DNA of 64,000 nucleotides from Hyaloperonospora brassicae (taxonomy: Eukaryota > Oomycota > Peronosporomycetes > Peronosporales > Peronosporaceae). The notes beneath the pieces are model-generated. The model was not told where the DNA came from. It ran no database searches and saw only the letters and a program-made list of their open reading frames with translations. This document shows, piece by piece, positions 44,753 through 58,508 of this stretch. Where the stretch lies: positions 186,001-250,000 of the forward strand of contig CANTFL010001429.1 in the NCBI GenBank assembly GCA_947650285.1, given 5' to 3'. The stretch's first letter is position 1; each line of letters begins with the position of its first letter. Position numbers and translations under genes: made by a program.

Positions 44753-47389
44753 TGTCAGACGAGGTAATATTCGTTTGTACGGGAATATCGATTTAAGCTA
44801 CTAAAATTGTAAATTAACCACACATGCTGTATATATCGTATCCGTATCTATCATGCCAGCTCAGCAAATTATTTTTTTATGGCCTATAAGGCTCTAAGAT
44901 CTTTGTAAAAGATGTGTGTTTATCTGGACAATCTGGGTGATCTTCATACTAATCTAAGCAGATTTTGTGTGCGAAGACTCTGCTATAGGTGAGATACAGG
45001 GTCTTTTGCGGTCATACGCACCCAGCCGCGTTCAATGAAGGCAGGCATCGCATCCCACATATATAGTTGTAACATAGCGTATGTGTCGCTAAAATAAGAC
45101 TTTTTACAATTATTAAGGTTTGTCGGCTGTGTCACTTTTTGCTGGACTAGACGGGCACTCACGTCAAGATTTTTAACTAATCCAATGGAAAATAGAAAAT
45201 ATATCTGCAGGATGACAATAGTGCAGCAATATGTGGCATCGTTCCTAAACACCGCAATTTTCACTTACTACAAAAGGACGCTAAGGCGTGCGTAATTATT
45301 TGTAGGAAGGCGCTTGCTGTATTATCTAGCATCACGGGTGAACCAAGAACCACGTCGTTTTAATTGCTACATCGAGGCAGGGGGAAAACTAATATTTTTT
45401 TCTTTCGTCTCTGAAGGCCTGTAGAGACAAGAATTCTTATAAATTTCGAAAGCCACATCTACCAAGGCTACATGCGCAGATATACTCCATCTTTCCAGTC
45501 CATAATTGGAGCACAAAATAAAACATCAGTTAAAATAATAGAAAATCCCTCTCTAATGGCCCGAGACGCAAAAAATTAAATAATATAATTCCACCTTAAG
45601 GGATACATCATTCAAAAGCTTTTAGCTGTTGTGAATGACCACAATGATAACATTGCAGACCAGAAAAGCATTTTAAACGAAGATTTAATCAGAAGATGAC
45701 ACTGCTAAAATGTAACACCTTGATGAAGCCTTATCATACGCCACACTTGAGAATTCAAATACAAAAATGTATTAATTTGGGACACCGATAATGATGCGTC
45801 AAAGTCGTCGCATATTGGTTCGAGAATCGACGGAAGTTGCGTAAATGTAACTCTAGATGATGACAAGTCTATATTCGATAAGCTGGTATTGATATAAATA
45901 GATTTTGTTGGTAATTAAAACTAGCCATGCTATCGATTGAAATGAGCATATGATCAATAGATTGCCTATGATTCCGCAATAACGATAGAACCGCTGGAAT
46001 CTAAGCTGAAAAACAAAAACGATTTGACTCTAATAAACTTTCGTACAATATAAATGCTAATAAAGCAAAATTAAGTAATTCATCGCTTTTGTAAAAATAG
46101 AATTCTATCCTATACAGTGCAATAGTAAGGCATTGTCATCATTAATATCGCCGGTCGATACCGATTAGGATCGTGCTGCACCTGTACATTAATAATAAGC
46201 TCTTGTGAATGAAGAAATGAGTTTTTCGGCGACTTGGGTGATAAAGCTATCATCACAACGCATTTTAAACGAAGAATTAATACCAAACCCGCTCATTTTG
46301 TTTGTAAGCTCAATTATTGCCGAAACGTTTCGCGCTGTTATTGCGGATTATTTTCAGACTATCGACATTTCATGCTGGAGATCGCGAGCAAAAAGTGCAG
46401 GGACGATTGCAGCATCTACATTAGACGAAATGATCGGAAAAATCGACATCGCGCCATTGCAATCTATTAATATTTGCATGACTGATAATGTAACCATGAC
46501 TATTCATTGAAGCTCAGAGAACGAAAATCTGGAATGTGAACTTCTAATCCGGGTATGATGCCTATCTTCTCTTGAGTAACCACCGGTGATGCTTATTGCG
46601 CTCTACTTGAAGGATTCAATCATATTTCAGAATTACCGGCTGAATCGATTGTCCTGGTTATAGGATAAAATTCAGCTTAATTTCGTTGGTATTGGATTTC
46701 CTCTATCTTTGTTTATTTGCTATTGCTTTAGATCGCGTACTAAAGACAATACTCGATCTCTCACCTTTTGACCTCAAACGTGTTTTTAGATCTTAGATCC
46801 AAACTAATTTTTATTTTTGCTCATGCTTTTTATGGTTTTGCTATAAAAGCGCTATATTGACCAAAAAGACGAAATAGGAGCCCACTGGCGCATATGGGTG
46901 TTATAGAGACCTTGCATTACGATGTATGGGCTCATATTTTTCGACAAGAAGAATAGAATACTAATGCGCTTTACAAAACGTCGACTATTGTTGATGTAGA
47001 CCAATGCGAAACTAAACTTGCGACAATGCCATGTCACAATCTACAATATACAAACTTTTGAAGTTTTCACTGTAAAAATATGCTGCCATCTATATCGATT
47101 ACAGAATTATAGATTGCATTGTCCGATCGCATAAGTTTGTCCGCGTTGTAGTGACTGCGAAGACAAATTATATATATTGCAACCCAACACAGTGGCTTTG
47201 TAATGAGGCTTCATTCTGACCAGGTAACTGGCAGTTACTTGTACCGTAAATTTACAATGATGTCCGCTCCTACACAAAACGTTCACCGATCGCGCAAAGA
47301 GTGTATACACTTCTTGTCACAAGTGGAGAAAGGTACATATGTAAATTTTCTTGAATAATATTCTGCATCTTATTAGAACAATTTTTGTG

Positions 47390-47530
47390 CACACGCTTCC
47401 AGGATCTCACTTAACACCTATGGTGCGCGCCTAGCATTGATATTGTGGTTTAAAAAACTGAAATCATGGCCATCATAGATGTAACGGTGAATTAGTCAGA
47501 ATATGACCTTTTATAATAATCCTAAAATAA
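47390..47530 (-). mobile_element. Possible relic LTR core (E2/E3 family)
   Basis: CACCTATGGTGCGCGCCTAG near 47418, followed by CATTGATATTGTGGTTT, mirrors the E2 LTR core and its AGCGATTGGCGGTT continuation. The similarity covers about 45 bp only, so the call is tentative. Confidence 0.35.
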
Positions 47531-49000
47531 AAAACGACTTACAAGCGTAATCTGCTTAACACTATCTATTTATAAAAATTTTATATTCGCATCGTACCTG
47601 CCAATGAGCTGCATTAAAATTACACCGTTACATGCACAAATTATTTATCGTCTACGCGAACCAACCCTTACATTTTAAAAATTATACTTATTAGCATCGT
47701 ATGCTGCATAAACATTCACTAGTGCCAATTTTTGCAGTACATAAGTCTTTGTAACGATGTAACCACGTATCGTGGACGAAGAATTATTCACACTTCTGTT
47801 TAGCGATCGCAATCGTGTAAATTAAGTTTGAGACAATTCGAAATATATAATATATTCAGACAAAATACTAATCTTGGGTATTCGTATAATTTGAGCAATC
47901 GATGGTGATAAGCCCTTGGCTGTCTTTTATACTCATTCAATTCAAATTCCATTGTCACTCAAAAAGAATTGCCCGATTGAACTCCCTTTTCTCAAACGTA
48001 TATACTATACTAAACGCTTTCGATATAAAAATCATGAGGTTTAGTGAAAGGTGCTTTGGGGGGTCACGAATTGCTAGTGCGAGCGGTTCAAGAGGATGGA
48101 TAGGGCATGGGAACACATATTTGATTGTTGTGAAATAGGGGACATCATTTAAGACGGGATTTAATTAGTATCGATGCGGTCATTATAGATAATTTATCAC
48201 GTGCTCAATAAATTTTGGATACAGTAAATTGATTTATTAGAGATCCATTAAAAACAGTACGCAAGTAATGTTAGGTCATGTGCAAAGAAAGATTATAAAA
48301 TTAAAAAATAGACTACCTACGAGATATGCCGAAACCTTTTAAAGCCTCATGATATTACTTACGTTCCTTACCTCGATCTCGCATCGGTGTAGCTTGTTCT
48401 GAAAGACTTGACTGCTCTTAATACCAGCACACTGGTAGGCATCAAATTGAATCAAAGGAGCATTAGAAAGTACACATACATACAACATCAAATAAAAGCA
48501 AGCAGAGAACTTGTGTATCCTACAAGTGGTCATAAGAAGCCTGATCAATCCACATGGAATTCAGTGGAAACAGATACGGCCATAATTTTATCATATTATA
48601 CTGGATCCTTTAGAAACTAAAAATAATAGTATACACTGTTGGTTGCGCTTGATTCGACAGCGATGAAAAAAAGCTGTTCAAAACTAATCAAGAAGCAATT
48701 TGGATTTAAGAGCCCATGCGTGTATGTGTATAAATGAAATGCGATGTATATTGTATATTAAATGAGGACATTTATATTATAAATTAAGCTAAGTATCGGC
48801 AAAATATAAAAGCGTATCCAGCACATCGACTGTTGGTACCAATTTTTTAAGCTGTGTTAATTTTAAGGAACCCAGTATTTTTTAATTTGTAACTAAGAAG
48901 TTGAAAATGTGGACAATTTTTTAATACGCGCAGTCCAATTGGCTGAGTACAGATGTATGTATGGTGTATAGATTTTATATGTTTGAATAGATTAATTTAT

Positions 49001-50100
49001 ATACTATAGCTATAGCGGTTATCGGCAAAAAGGGCGTCGGTACGCTAGGAATTATATACGTCGGTGTAGGCGAACGAGGTTTCAATCATTGCAGCGTCAA
49101 AGAAATTAAGACGGCGAATTTGTTATCGTAGGATCAAGTAACGGAGATCAGAGCGTCGGCGAAGCCGGTATTTTATTCATGTGACGCTTGTAGTGAAGCA
49201 AATGAAGAAATGTGAACCGCAGATTGCGCTTTAAAAAACTACTGGGTTTGCTACAAGTATTATCTACACGATGAGGTGCACCACCCACCGCGATCGGGCA
49301 CCGCGAATTTCGACATTAGGATCTTTGAAACCTAGATCTTAGACACCGCAATTTTGGAATCGCGATCTTGACAGTTGTCATATTGGGTGATGCGAATCTA
49401 ATGGCGTAATCTTCGATGATTTATTATATATCATGTGATCTTCGATGAAGTGATCATGCAATACGCAATCCGCGTGCACCTCGACCTTCAAATGTTTAGA
49501 TCATGGTATTTGGGCGTGGGCCACCGAATACAATGATACCTTAAATATCGATAGCCTAAGGCAACCCGTAGAGCTACATCGTAACAAATACAGTATGCGA
49601 AGTCCGATATGTTGTACTTAAATTGGATAACATTTATTATACTTCAATAAATATATAGTGTACAAGTTTCTTTTCTCATTTCGGGTAGATTTGCTTGCTT
49701 TTCCAAAACTAAAAAAGGTCACTAGAACACCAAAAAGATTGTTCCTGGATTATTTAACCAGGGGTGCAGAAATTACACGACCCTTTGACTGCGATCTGAC
49801 GTATAGTGAAAGATCGCGATGACGGCTTAAGTGGTAAGAATGTTAACAATTCAAGTATCGGTTTATATAAGACGATCTCGTCAAGATCGGGATGACCAAT
49901 ACTGAGCGCACTACATGTAAAGCCGTAATCTCGTGAAGATTGTAAAACGATCAGCATCCCATTTACAACACGGTCAATTATACGATTAACACCAGTCCAA
50001 CTGCAAGGGTACATGCGCCTTATCGACAAATTGAATAGAATTAGAAAAAAATAAACTTGGAAGCGGTGATCCCAACTCGCTAGTCGGTTGTCTAAGCGCT
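49001..50100 (+). mobile_element. Relic LTR-like block of the E4 family
   Basis: This is a GATC-rich island between AT-rich blocks. Positions 49800-49960 align with the end of the E4 leader (38640-38800) in the same orientation. It could be the 3' LTR of E4, giving an element of about 12 kb, or an independent solo LTR. The exact ends cannot be set by eye. Confidence 0.4.
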
Positions 50101-51479
50101 AGCGGTAATTTGAGACGGGAAAAATATTGGATTGTTTATCCCCTACAGTCTCCTATTTTTAAAATTTTAAATATGCTGTTAGCGCATCCCACCGTAACGT
50201 GGACGGCTAAATAATCGTAGCCGTCAATTCACTTTTGCCAGATCAGTTATTTTTCTTGAAGCTCGGAAGCTATCGGCCGAACGCTTGTATTAAGGGGGAA
50301 ATTTTACACATTAATGTATTTAATAGTTGCACACGCCGTAGTAGATAGGGTCTCACCCTTGTCATAAAGTACATGGACATTTTTACAAATCATTTAGTTT
50401 CAGTTCCTTTGATGTATGGACACTGGTATTCCCGAGTAGCTTCTTTTTTGTCGTCAAAAGCGACTTTTGTCTTAGACGTAAACTTTGTTGATAGAATTGC
50501 CACTTGATGATCAAAATCCTCGGTAATTAACTCCCAGGTGTTGTGGTAATCCATAAATACAGCATACGATATTTCAATTTGTTTCTTTCGTCTCGATCTA
50601 ATCATGGTTTATACTTTATCCCAGTCGATCGACTGGTTCTTGTAAATCACAAAATTTAACCGTTATTCGTCTGGCTAAAGCCTGGGCAATTATCAGATTC
50701 AGAAGACCCGATTTAAATCTTCAATTTAACGGTTGCATTAAACCTATCGACCAGTTTTATACATAAATATCGTATTTCATCGATGCGAATGATATACTTG
50801 GTGGAATAGAACTTCACAGGTGTTTAAAATTGTTATTCGTCCACGTGGTATAGTTCCATCAACTCACCATCGTCGATTGAGGCCTAATATGGCAGGTGTC
50901 GGGACCGCTCTCACATAACACAATTCGCGAAATGATCCCTTATAAATGATTAGTGGGATGTCTATCAGAACCATTAGCTTATCAAGACCATTCATTTCGG
51001 AAGTTTATGACTCACCGACTAGTAGCATAAATTTTTATAGAAATTATTCCGTTCCTTCCTGGTTTAAATCAAACTGATTACCACTGGCGACTTATCCTAT
51101 TAATATCGCCGCACATATTTGGATTATCGATAAGACCATCTTTTTTTCACAATTTTCGGTTTTTACCGCATCTAACCGATGGGGAGAGCGTATATCAATA
51201 ATATCAGCTACCTCGTATACGTTTTTTCCATCGCGAAGGTCTATCAAACATTTTTAAACTCACTTGCTCAATTCCTCGACCATCACCGCAAAGGAACTGT
51301 AATTTAATAATATCCATCATTTATTTCCGGGATTCGTTGTCTCTTCATTGTTATGTAATCTTGGTCGGGTCGCAGCGAACTTGAATCTAATTTTTTTGGC
51401 TTTTTCTTCTACTTTTTATTTTAGCAAATTAAAAAAATCGTGGTATATATGGATCTCGGACGATCAGTCAGCGGCCCTT
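50101..51479. other. AT-rich stretch, no gene
   Basis: Frames are under 75 codons. The composition resembles that of E5 on its right, so part may be E5's downstream region (minus strand), but no RT or integrase motif can be recognised. Confidence 0.4.
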
Positions 51480-52200
51480 CGTATTCTTTAGCTCGCTCTT
51501 CTTAGCTCAACACCAAAAAATCGAACGCTTAAGTTTTCCAATTCATAGATTGTAGCTATCCGACTGGCAAATACCATTGTTATTGCGGTGCCACGTCTGC
51601 TGCCATTCACAAAACTAACGGACCACATATCTTAAACACATTCGCGACCGCTGTTATAAGTGGGTAATGCGAATTTTAAACCTGCTGGATCCAGTAGTAC
51701 TTGCTGGCGCCCACACCTCATCTAATTCCAACCACATCTTGGCTTTTGAGAGATTAGCCTCTATCTTAATTTCGGGTGATCTACCAACAGGGGTGGTCAC
51801 ACGACAATCGTCCAAAAATCGCCTAGATGATCATTCGGTATGGTGGCCTTCGACCCGCCAGACCAATACGAATTTTATGCGGCAATCACAGAATTTGTTA
51901 CGGCAAATACTTCCGTATACCCGCGGGAACCGTGGATTCCACGCCAAACATGACTTCTTATCCGACCGTACCACCAATTCGCACATCAATGTAAAATCTT
52001 AGCGATCATTCCAATATGATTATGGATTTCGTTCGCCCTGACTTCATATCGGCATTTTAAAACCTATACACTCTTACTTTTGGCCTCGTAGATTGTGCAT
52101 CCTTTTTCACGATCCTAGGCAGTATCGACGATCGATAATTCAGCGCCAGAGTCAAATGGCACAGTGGCCTTTGATCACTAAACTTCTAACTGTTTAAGCT
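51480..52200 (-). pseudogene. E5 aspartic protease, heavily decayed
   Basis: Minus strand. ATVPFDSGAELSIVDTA has the active-site DSGA near 52150. After stops come ESTVPAGIRKYLP and HKIRIGLAGRRPPYR (about 51960-51850), the family's DFMVPAGIRLDLAD and VRIGLAGRRPPY signature. Then come TTPVGRSPEIKIEANLSKAK and WLELDEVWAPASTTGSSRFK (51830-51670) and the tail WMAADVAPQ near 51600. It is the same domain series as in E4, in opposite orientation. Many stops make it a relic. Confidence 0.75.
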
Positions 52201-52559
52201 TTCCCTAAACCATCTTCCGGGGGTAATACACTTCTAATTATGAATATGACTCGCCTGGCGCAATGGGAGATCCATCCGAACACGCGGTCGGGCATACGCA
52301 TTCACTATATTAACACATTAATAATAGAAAAGAAGATAGAGGAACCACCACATTGATAAGTGTATAAGTTGACCAGACCAATATTTTGAAACCATTTATA
52401 GTAGTTTATCAACAAATACAGAAGTGACGATCCCTAGCGCGATCGGCTCGTCCTAGATTACATCATGGTAATTGTCCTAGTATTGAAGTTCCTTTCTGTC
52501 TAGCGGAACCCTTTCATCGTTCGTGGTGAGCGCGTGCCACTCGCAAATACATTATTCCC

Positions 52560-53300
52560 CTCCCTTGTAGGGCATTTCCCAGTCCTAGGATCTTTCTTTT
52601 GAATCGTATAAACATGGAAATTATGTCCGACGCATGACTCCTGCGACCTTTTTCTAACAGTTCAACTATATCGAAAATTCTCGCTCTTTATGCTTGATCC
52701 ACCTGCAATGAGAATACGCTACAGGTCGTTTCCTCTGACTGAGTGTCTTACCTTGATCCATATAATTCCATCGCGTACGACGACCGTAATTCGACTTTGC
52801 TTGTCTTAAAAATGTGACATTGATCCTCTGCCCCCCCTTTTTATTTGATAACTCGGCCTTCATTACACCATTATCGCTATCCGCCACGATTGATTTCGTC
52901 GATCGCACCAAATTTGTCGACGTCGGATATATAAAAGGGTAGATCGCTGATGTAATTTGTCGGATTACATCCGTGCTCTATTAAAAGCCTATATTTGCTA
53001 ATGTCGGCGCATAATCTCATATGCTTCGTCAACGGCCGTTACTTTCAGTTGAGTTAATTACTTGGCTACATAAAGATCGTCCGTTGTCGAAATCAAATAT
53101 ATCTATGTACAGAACGGGTCGTTAAATATACATATTGGATCGCCATTCTGGTCCGTATCGCGGCGACGTTGCAGCGATACTCAACTCACGATAAAGTTTC
53201 GTCTGATCGCTTCGGTAAGTAAAAATATTGTCCGGCAACAGAATCGCCATAGTCCTTATACTATACCAATATATTATAGATAGAGTTTTCGTTTTCCATG
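52560..53300 (-). pseudogene. E5 gag, heavily decayed
   Basis: Minus strand. FTYRSDQTKLYRELSIAATS (about 53225-53165) matches the KRSDETPLEYLYRLN region of the family's capsid. ISTTDDLYVAK, LTQLKVTAVDEAYEIMRR (about 53090-53000) matches FIETLDDRDLAKQLTLLRLTDADD. A nucleocapsid trace (YSHCRWIKH, then LNC and a RSHASD segment) lies at 52720-52580 but lacks a full CCHC. The real 5' end probably lies beyond 53300, with nothing recognisable there. Confidence 0.65.
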
Positions 53301-56300
53301 TGAATATTGAGTCAAAAAACTGTACCAGTTCTACTGTATTTTTTTTCAGTCGAACGCTTATCATAGTACTTTTTCGTCCTCAGGCTCTCAACAATCCTAG
53401 TAGCGCGGAGTTGACCTTCATATTACATCTTCTATTCCAATCTTTCTTCTCATTATTTTTTGCTTAATCTATTTGAAATTACAATCATAAGAACCGAATA
53501 CGCTACTATATACTTCATTCAATTGCAAAGCTTTCATGATAGATGCAAAAGGACGCCTCAAACCTTTTCTTCCTGAGTTGTCGGGTTTGAGATCGCTGGA
53601 ATGGCGATCGTCAATGTAGATCAATTGTAGCTACCAACAGTTGCCATCCCAAACGTGTAACGAAGGCATCTTGTACTCTGTTCTTATCCTTTACGTCCGA
53701 CTTGGGTAGATCGCGTAAACGGCATCGATTGTGCTGATCCTATTAAATGTGTTAAACACTAGTACAAATGAATTACTATAAATTTCCATGTGTCGTTTAC
53801 TCCCCCTTTCCATCGGAGTATACTACCTTCGATAGAATTCGGTCTTGATTCCTTTGACAAGATCATTACAAATGTGTGGACGTGCTTGGGTTTGGCAACA
53901 TCCGCTCAAGTCATCTGACTTGATCTGATATGCAGCTGCTAAATAATGAGATGTTACGGTACGACCTCCTATCGAAATTTGCGATCGTCATATAAACTCT
54001 ATGATTCTCTAAATTACATTCGGCCGTCAAGAAAATGAACCTTTTATAAAGCGATCAATATGCTTAAACTGTTTGACCTTGTTTGCACTCAACAGATTTC
54101 TAGCGTATAGATGGATGTGCCGAAGTCGGCATACCGTTCATCGAGATATATTGTATGATTTCATTTTGTGAGGGCGACACGTTACGTGGGGTAAAAAAGC
54201 ACCTGAATCGATCTAGTTAATTGAGGATATTATACTTACAGCTACTAACATTTTACAGCAACTTCCTAATCTTCTATCAATAATAATCTTCTCCTGCAAG
54301 ATAGGTAGTGACCTTCGTATGTAAAGCCTCATTCACAAACTAGATTTGATAATTGACGACTAACTTCGTGTGTTTGCCTTAATCCAGATTGTGCACTTCT
54401 ACAATGTACTTGTGCTACATTCCATTATACTTTCTTCGACATTGCATTAGTAGTATAGAATTATTCGCTTGGCTCATATTGACAGGGTTTTATCCTGTAA
54501 ATATTACTTTGCAGCTCGATCGAAAGGGTATCCCCGATGAGAACATTAAGCAAGGTCGACTTAATCAGCCAGGCCGATCGGTACATCTTAATTTTAAATA
54601 TATAATCATTAGAGCCACTTTCGATACTAAAATGCTGTCAATAACGCTTGATGATACGCGTCTGCGGCGATATGTTGACTCTGAAATTTCCACCTTAAGT
54701 ATTTTTATTTATTTCACCGACACGCAAAGGCATGCGTTATAATTTGAAGTCATTCGAAGTTACGGGCACGCACGACATCTAATTTTTCCGAGAAGTACAC
54801 GTTTCTTATAATTCCGAAGCACCACCGATGCCTAGATAATCGACTGCCGGAAATCTACAACGTTTCTGTGCTCACTTTTTATCCCCTTTAAAAAATCCGT
54901 GAGTAGGGAGGGCTGCACGCATCCAGGCTGGATCGGTTGTAGAAACACAAGTTCGTGTAGTATCTTCATATATTACATTTATTTTTTTGAAGATGCTCGG
55001 TATGCATCCTTGATTTCGGCGAGATCACCTTGTCTAACATGTGAATACCTGATCCGCTTAACATTCTGGCCATTTAAGCCATTCCGAGGCCATACACCTT
55101 GCCATTTTGGCTCTAGCTGCGTCCTATCAAAAATTGGGGTTTTCTCGGAAGTTCTTAATTAATGGCCAAAAATTGCAGGTTTTATTTATATCGAGGAACA
55201 TCGATTGATAGATATGTGGGCTTTCTTGACGTTGGTTAGCCACTGATTCGACCCAAAGCATAGTTGACGAGTTTACTAAAAGCAAATAAGACTTTGTTTT
55301 ATGTTTGACGAATCAACCAAGAGCTGCAAATTTGCCATCCCGTAACTTCTGACCTGTGATACTTGTAGTCTATCTCCACTGGTAGGCTTCAATAATGAAG
55401 TGGCCCGATTCCTTTACTTCTCGGTCGAATATCGCATGGTGTCGTACATGACAATCTGATATATCTCGACCTTGTTTTTTATCACGGATTGCGGATTGCT
55501 AAGTGTTAGAAACCCATTTTATATACGTCTCACCTCGTTATTAGGTGGATAATTCAGTTTATCAAACATCGATCACATATTTAGTGGGTTTAAGGCAACT
55601 CGTGCAGCTATCTCGATCAATCATTTGCCATATAGAAACTTTAGAGCGCGATCTGTAATTTCTTTACATCACGGCTTGATACTCACACCACATCTTTATT
55701 TTGCGAAGTACTGATGAATTACACATTCGTTTTTTTAACGTATATGTAGCAGACTAGGAAATAATTGAGTGCTTTCAAATGGCTTAGAAATGCATTTCAA
55801 GTGAGATATATAAATACAGTGCAAAATGTTATGTGTTAAAGAGACCCGTCTACGTAATATTAGTCTTTGCGGCTGGCTATATTATGGCTGCTGTCGTTCC
55901 TATAAACGAATAGCTTTAATGGCGTGGACTGCTACCGTTGATATTGATATTTTAGTAAAATATAGTTAAGGAGACTCTCTATACCGACAAAAGAAAAATC
56001 CTCGTCGACATCGAGCCTCTAGAGGCCTACCTGAATAATCACTTACGAAGACCTCTGTGCCGAGCCGGTAATTATCTGGAGAAAGTACATTTGTTTGACA
56101 TGTCTACTTGACGAGTCGGCTATCTTCATTGTATGAACTGTATATACATAGCTATCAGGCACACAGGTAGTCTAAATTTTGCTATAAGCGCCTGACTAAA
56201 CAATTGGCTTTAAGCCACAGGAGGTTTAAGGTTTGAAAGATGCTGGGGGTAATGCGGGCTATTAAATTATCGATACCAAGGACTATAAATGATGATATTT

Positions 56301-57132
56301 ACAGCTAAACTAGAAGGGACAGATCGCGAAGGGGATGATTTTTGTTCAATTTAACAGCCCAATTTGTCGATTCAACTCATACATATTGATTTGGCGGTGC
56401 GGTCAATGCATATGATCAATAATTCGACTTAAACCCATTTCGTTTTTGCCAATTGAGAAGCGAGAAAAGATTTGTCGATACAACTTAATTGTTTATGTGA
56501 CTACGCGATATAGTACAGGCCTGGCCTATCTCAGAACCTTTGCAGTCTTAACATTGTAAGTAATCGCATATTCTCTATACCTGATTTCAACGTAAGTTTT
56601 CTAGTAAGGCCTCACGGCGAATCGAGTTCTTGATTCTAGGTGAAGACTATAAATCTGTACCATTGATCTACAATCTCGTCAATGGTGTCAGGAATACGAT
56701 CGATGACGACAAGAGGCTTCGATGTATAAATTATAAACAGTGCAATATATGCACGCTGACATCAAATCGATAAAGCCTAATGAACTCTTAAGATATATCT
56801 GGTACGATTAGATGTAATTACGTAATACTGCTGCGTAATTCCTATATAGGAAATAATGGCTATACTAAAGATCTAGATGGTGTATCGGCCTTACTCCTTC
56901 TGCGCAGTGCAGACGAGAGTGTTGACACCACGAATATCATCCTCAGGTCGATCTACTTAGATCCAATAAATTAAATCAAAGCCATCAGCATTAATCACTG
57001 GTCAAAATCATCGTGTGTCACACTCATCTTCCGCCTTGAAGAGAGGGATCGACTTGGATCCAGCGACATTTCATCGATATTTCGTCGTACGACCTCAATA
57101 TCTCATGACGCAATGAGTCATGACCTGAACAT
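53301..57132. other. AT-rich stretch, no recognised gene
   Basis: A 117-codon plus frame (54389-54742) and an 87-codon frame (54899-55162) show no domain. The first kilobase may contain the eroded 5' end of E5. The right edge is the truncated E2-type copy. Confidence 0.45.
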
Positions 57133-57479
57133 TTATCTTACCCATGGAGTCATCGTCTTCGCATGCATAGATCTAACACTTATGTCTTCCTGCTCCACAG
57201 CGTATATTGCTTCAGAGAGCGTCTTTAGCCCCCCGCGACACAGGTGGTCCCTGACAGGACCATTCACAAGACCTTGAATATATAGTGTGCTCTTCACAAA
57301 TTCACTCATAGGGTTCACTACCATGCAACTTGCAATGTAGCGTACATGCTGAGCGTAAGCGTGAAACTTACGCTTACCCTTTTAATCTCAAGGATCTCAG
57401 ATAGAGTCCTGAACTCTGCCATGGGAGGCTCAAACGTCTCGCTGAGCAGGGTCTTGAAGACATCTAACGATGTCTCCAA

Positions 57480-57560
57480 GACGCCAGGAATTGGGCCCTG
57501 AATCTCAAGTTACACGTTCGGGTCGTGTAACTTGAGATTCAGGGCCCAATTCCTGGCGTC
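57480..57560. repeat. Second copy of the 37-bp-arm gag palindrome
   Basis: Arms 57480-57516 and 57524-57560, loop 57517-57523; identical to 30401-30481. Confidence 0.97.
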
Positions 57561-58068
57561 CCCTGCCAAGTAAGACTGAGCAAATGCGACTTGCATTCGC
57601 CTATCGTCGATGCGACGTGCCTCGATGGCCCCGTCGACTTCAACGATTCATCTGAACAGGGAGTCGTTCTCGACTCCGTGATACTTTGTCATCTCTAGCT
57701 TCAGAGACTTCTGTCGACGCTCACGCGTCGACTGTGCGGACTAAGACTGATGCTGTCTCAGTTCTTCCGTCCGCTGATGATCTTGTTGTTGCAACAAGGT
57801 CGTCTGCCCTCGCGACTCGTCAAGTTCTCGCTGCAAGAACTTGCTAATGACGGAATGCTGCTGGTCTCTATCCCTTGTGGATATCATGGCCCAGATAGCT
57901 TCCTCGCCAACGGTCGAACTCATTCGTTCCATCGCACTCCATTCAACATCGCTCAAATGGTAGTAGCTTTCACGATTTCCGTGAAATCTTTCGCCTTCGA
58001 AGTCGTCCAACATGTTCATGTTGGGTGATGCGAGTGTGGTCCATGGACTTATACAAAGTGCTACCAGG

Positions 58069-58508
58069 TGTAACGGGGCACTGTAGACTACGTACTGATT
58101 GACCAGTACGGAGTTCACTTCCACTGACATCAGTGATAGTCAGTGCTCTGCTAAGTGTTGCACCGACACAGAGGAAGGAAAGGAGACTAGTGAACACGCT
58201 AGTCTCCGGTAAAAGTAAAACTGTTATTTAATATAATTAATCCTATCAATATTACGTTTATGTTCATCTTGACCTTATTATATTAATCTAACTCAACGTA
58301 TGATGACGTCCACTAACCACCCATTGCGCGCGTCTAGCAGCGATTGGCGGTTCGATATCATCACGATATCGACCAATGAGTAGATCCATTGGTCATCTTC
58401 AACAATATCACCATGCTTGTAATACTGTTAAAACAATATCCAACGTAATATTCTTTGTTGTCACTTTATCCTTAATGAATCTTTCATGCAACGGGATACC
58501 CCGTTACA
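58069..58508 (-). repeat. LTR of the truncated E2 copy
   Basis: Ends TGTAACGGGG...CCCCGTTACA. It differs from 30990-31430 mainly in three clusters (near 58240-58262, 58425-58435 and 58470-58498). The core block is at 58318-58337. The signal-peptide-like ORF start is kept (58197). Confidence 0.92.

Larger units (their letters stand above)
43301..49000. other. AT-rich gene-free block
   Basis: No frame exceeds about 101 codons (46205-46510, unassignable). It contains an 18-bp perfect palindrome (44735-44752) and a relic LTR core near 47405-47460. If E4 spans to the LTR-like block at 49.8 kb, this block would be its obliterated pol or nested insertions. Confidence 0.5.
57133..58508 (-). mobile_element. 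Truncated second E2 copy: gag plus 5' LTR
   Basis: Collinear with about 30130-31430. It includes the gag C-terminal piece STLYIQGLVNGPVRDHLCRG (57133-57324), the palindrome, the capsid start, the gag N-terminus (57741-58040), the PBS (58058-58066) and a 440-bp LTR (58069-58508). It shares the same gag stops and palindrome as E2. Between about 57311 and 58240 it is nearly identical to E2 while both flanks are more diverged. It is cut off abruptly at about 57130 by AT-rich DNA. Confidence 0.93.

Noticed and set aside
46205..46510. 101-codon plus frame as a gene
   Set aside because: A second frame of similar length overlaps it (46234-46470), the composition is AT-driven and no domain is visible.
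54389..54742. 117-codon plus frame as a gene
   Set aside because: No homology that I recognise; the sequence is consistent with a chance frame in a decayed region beside E5.
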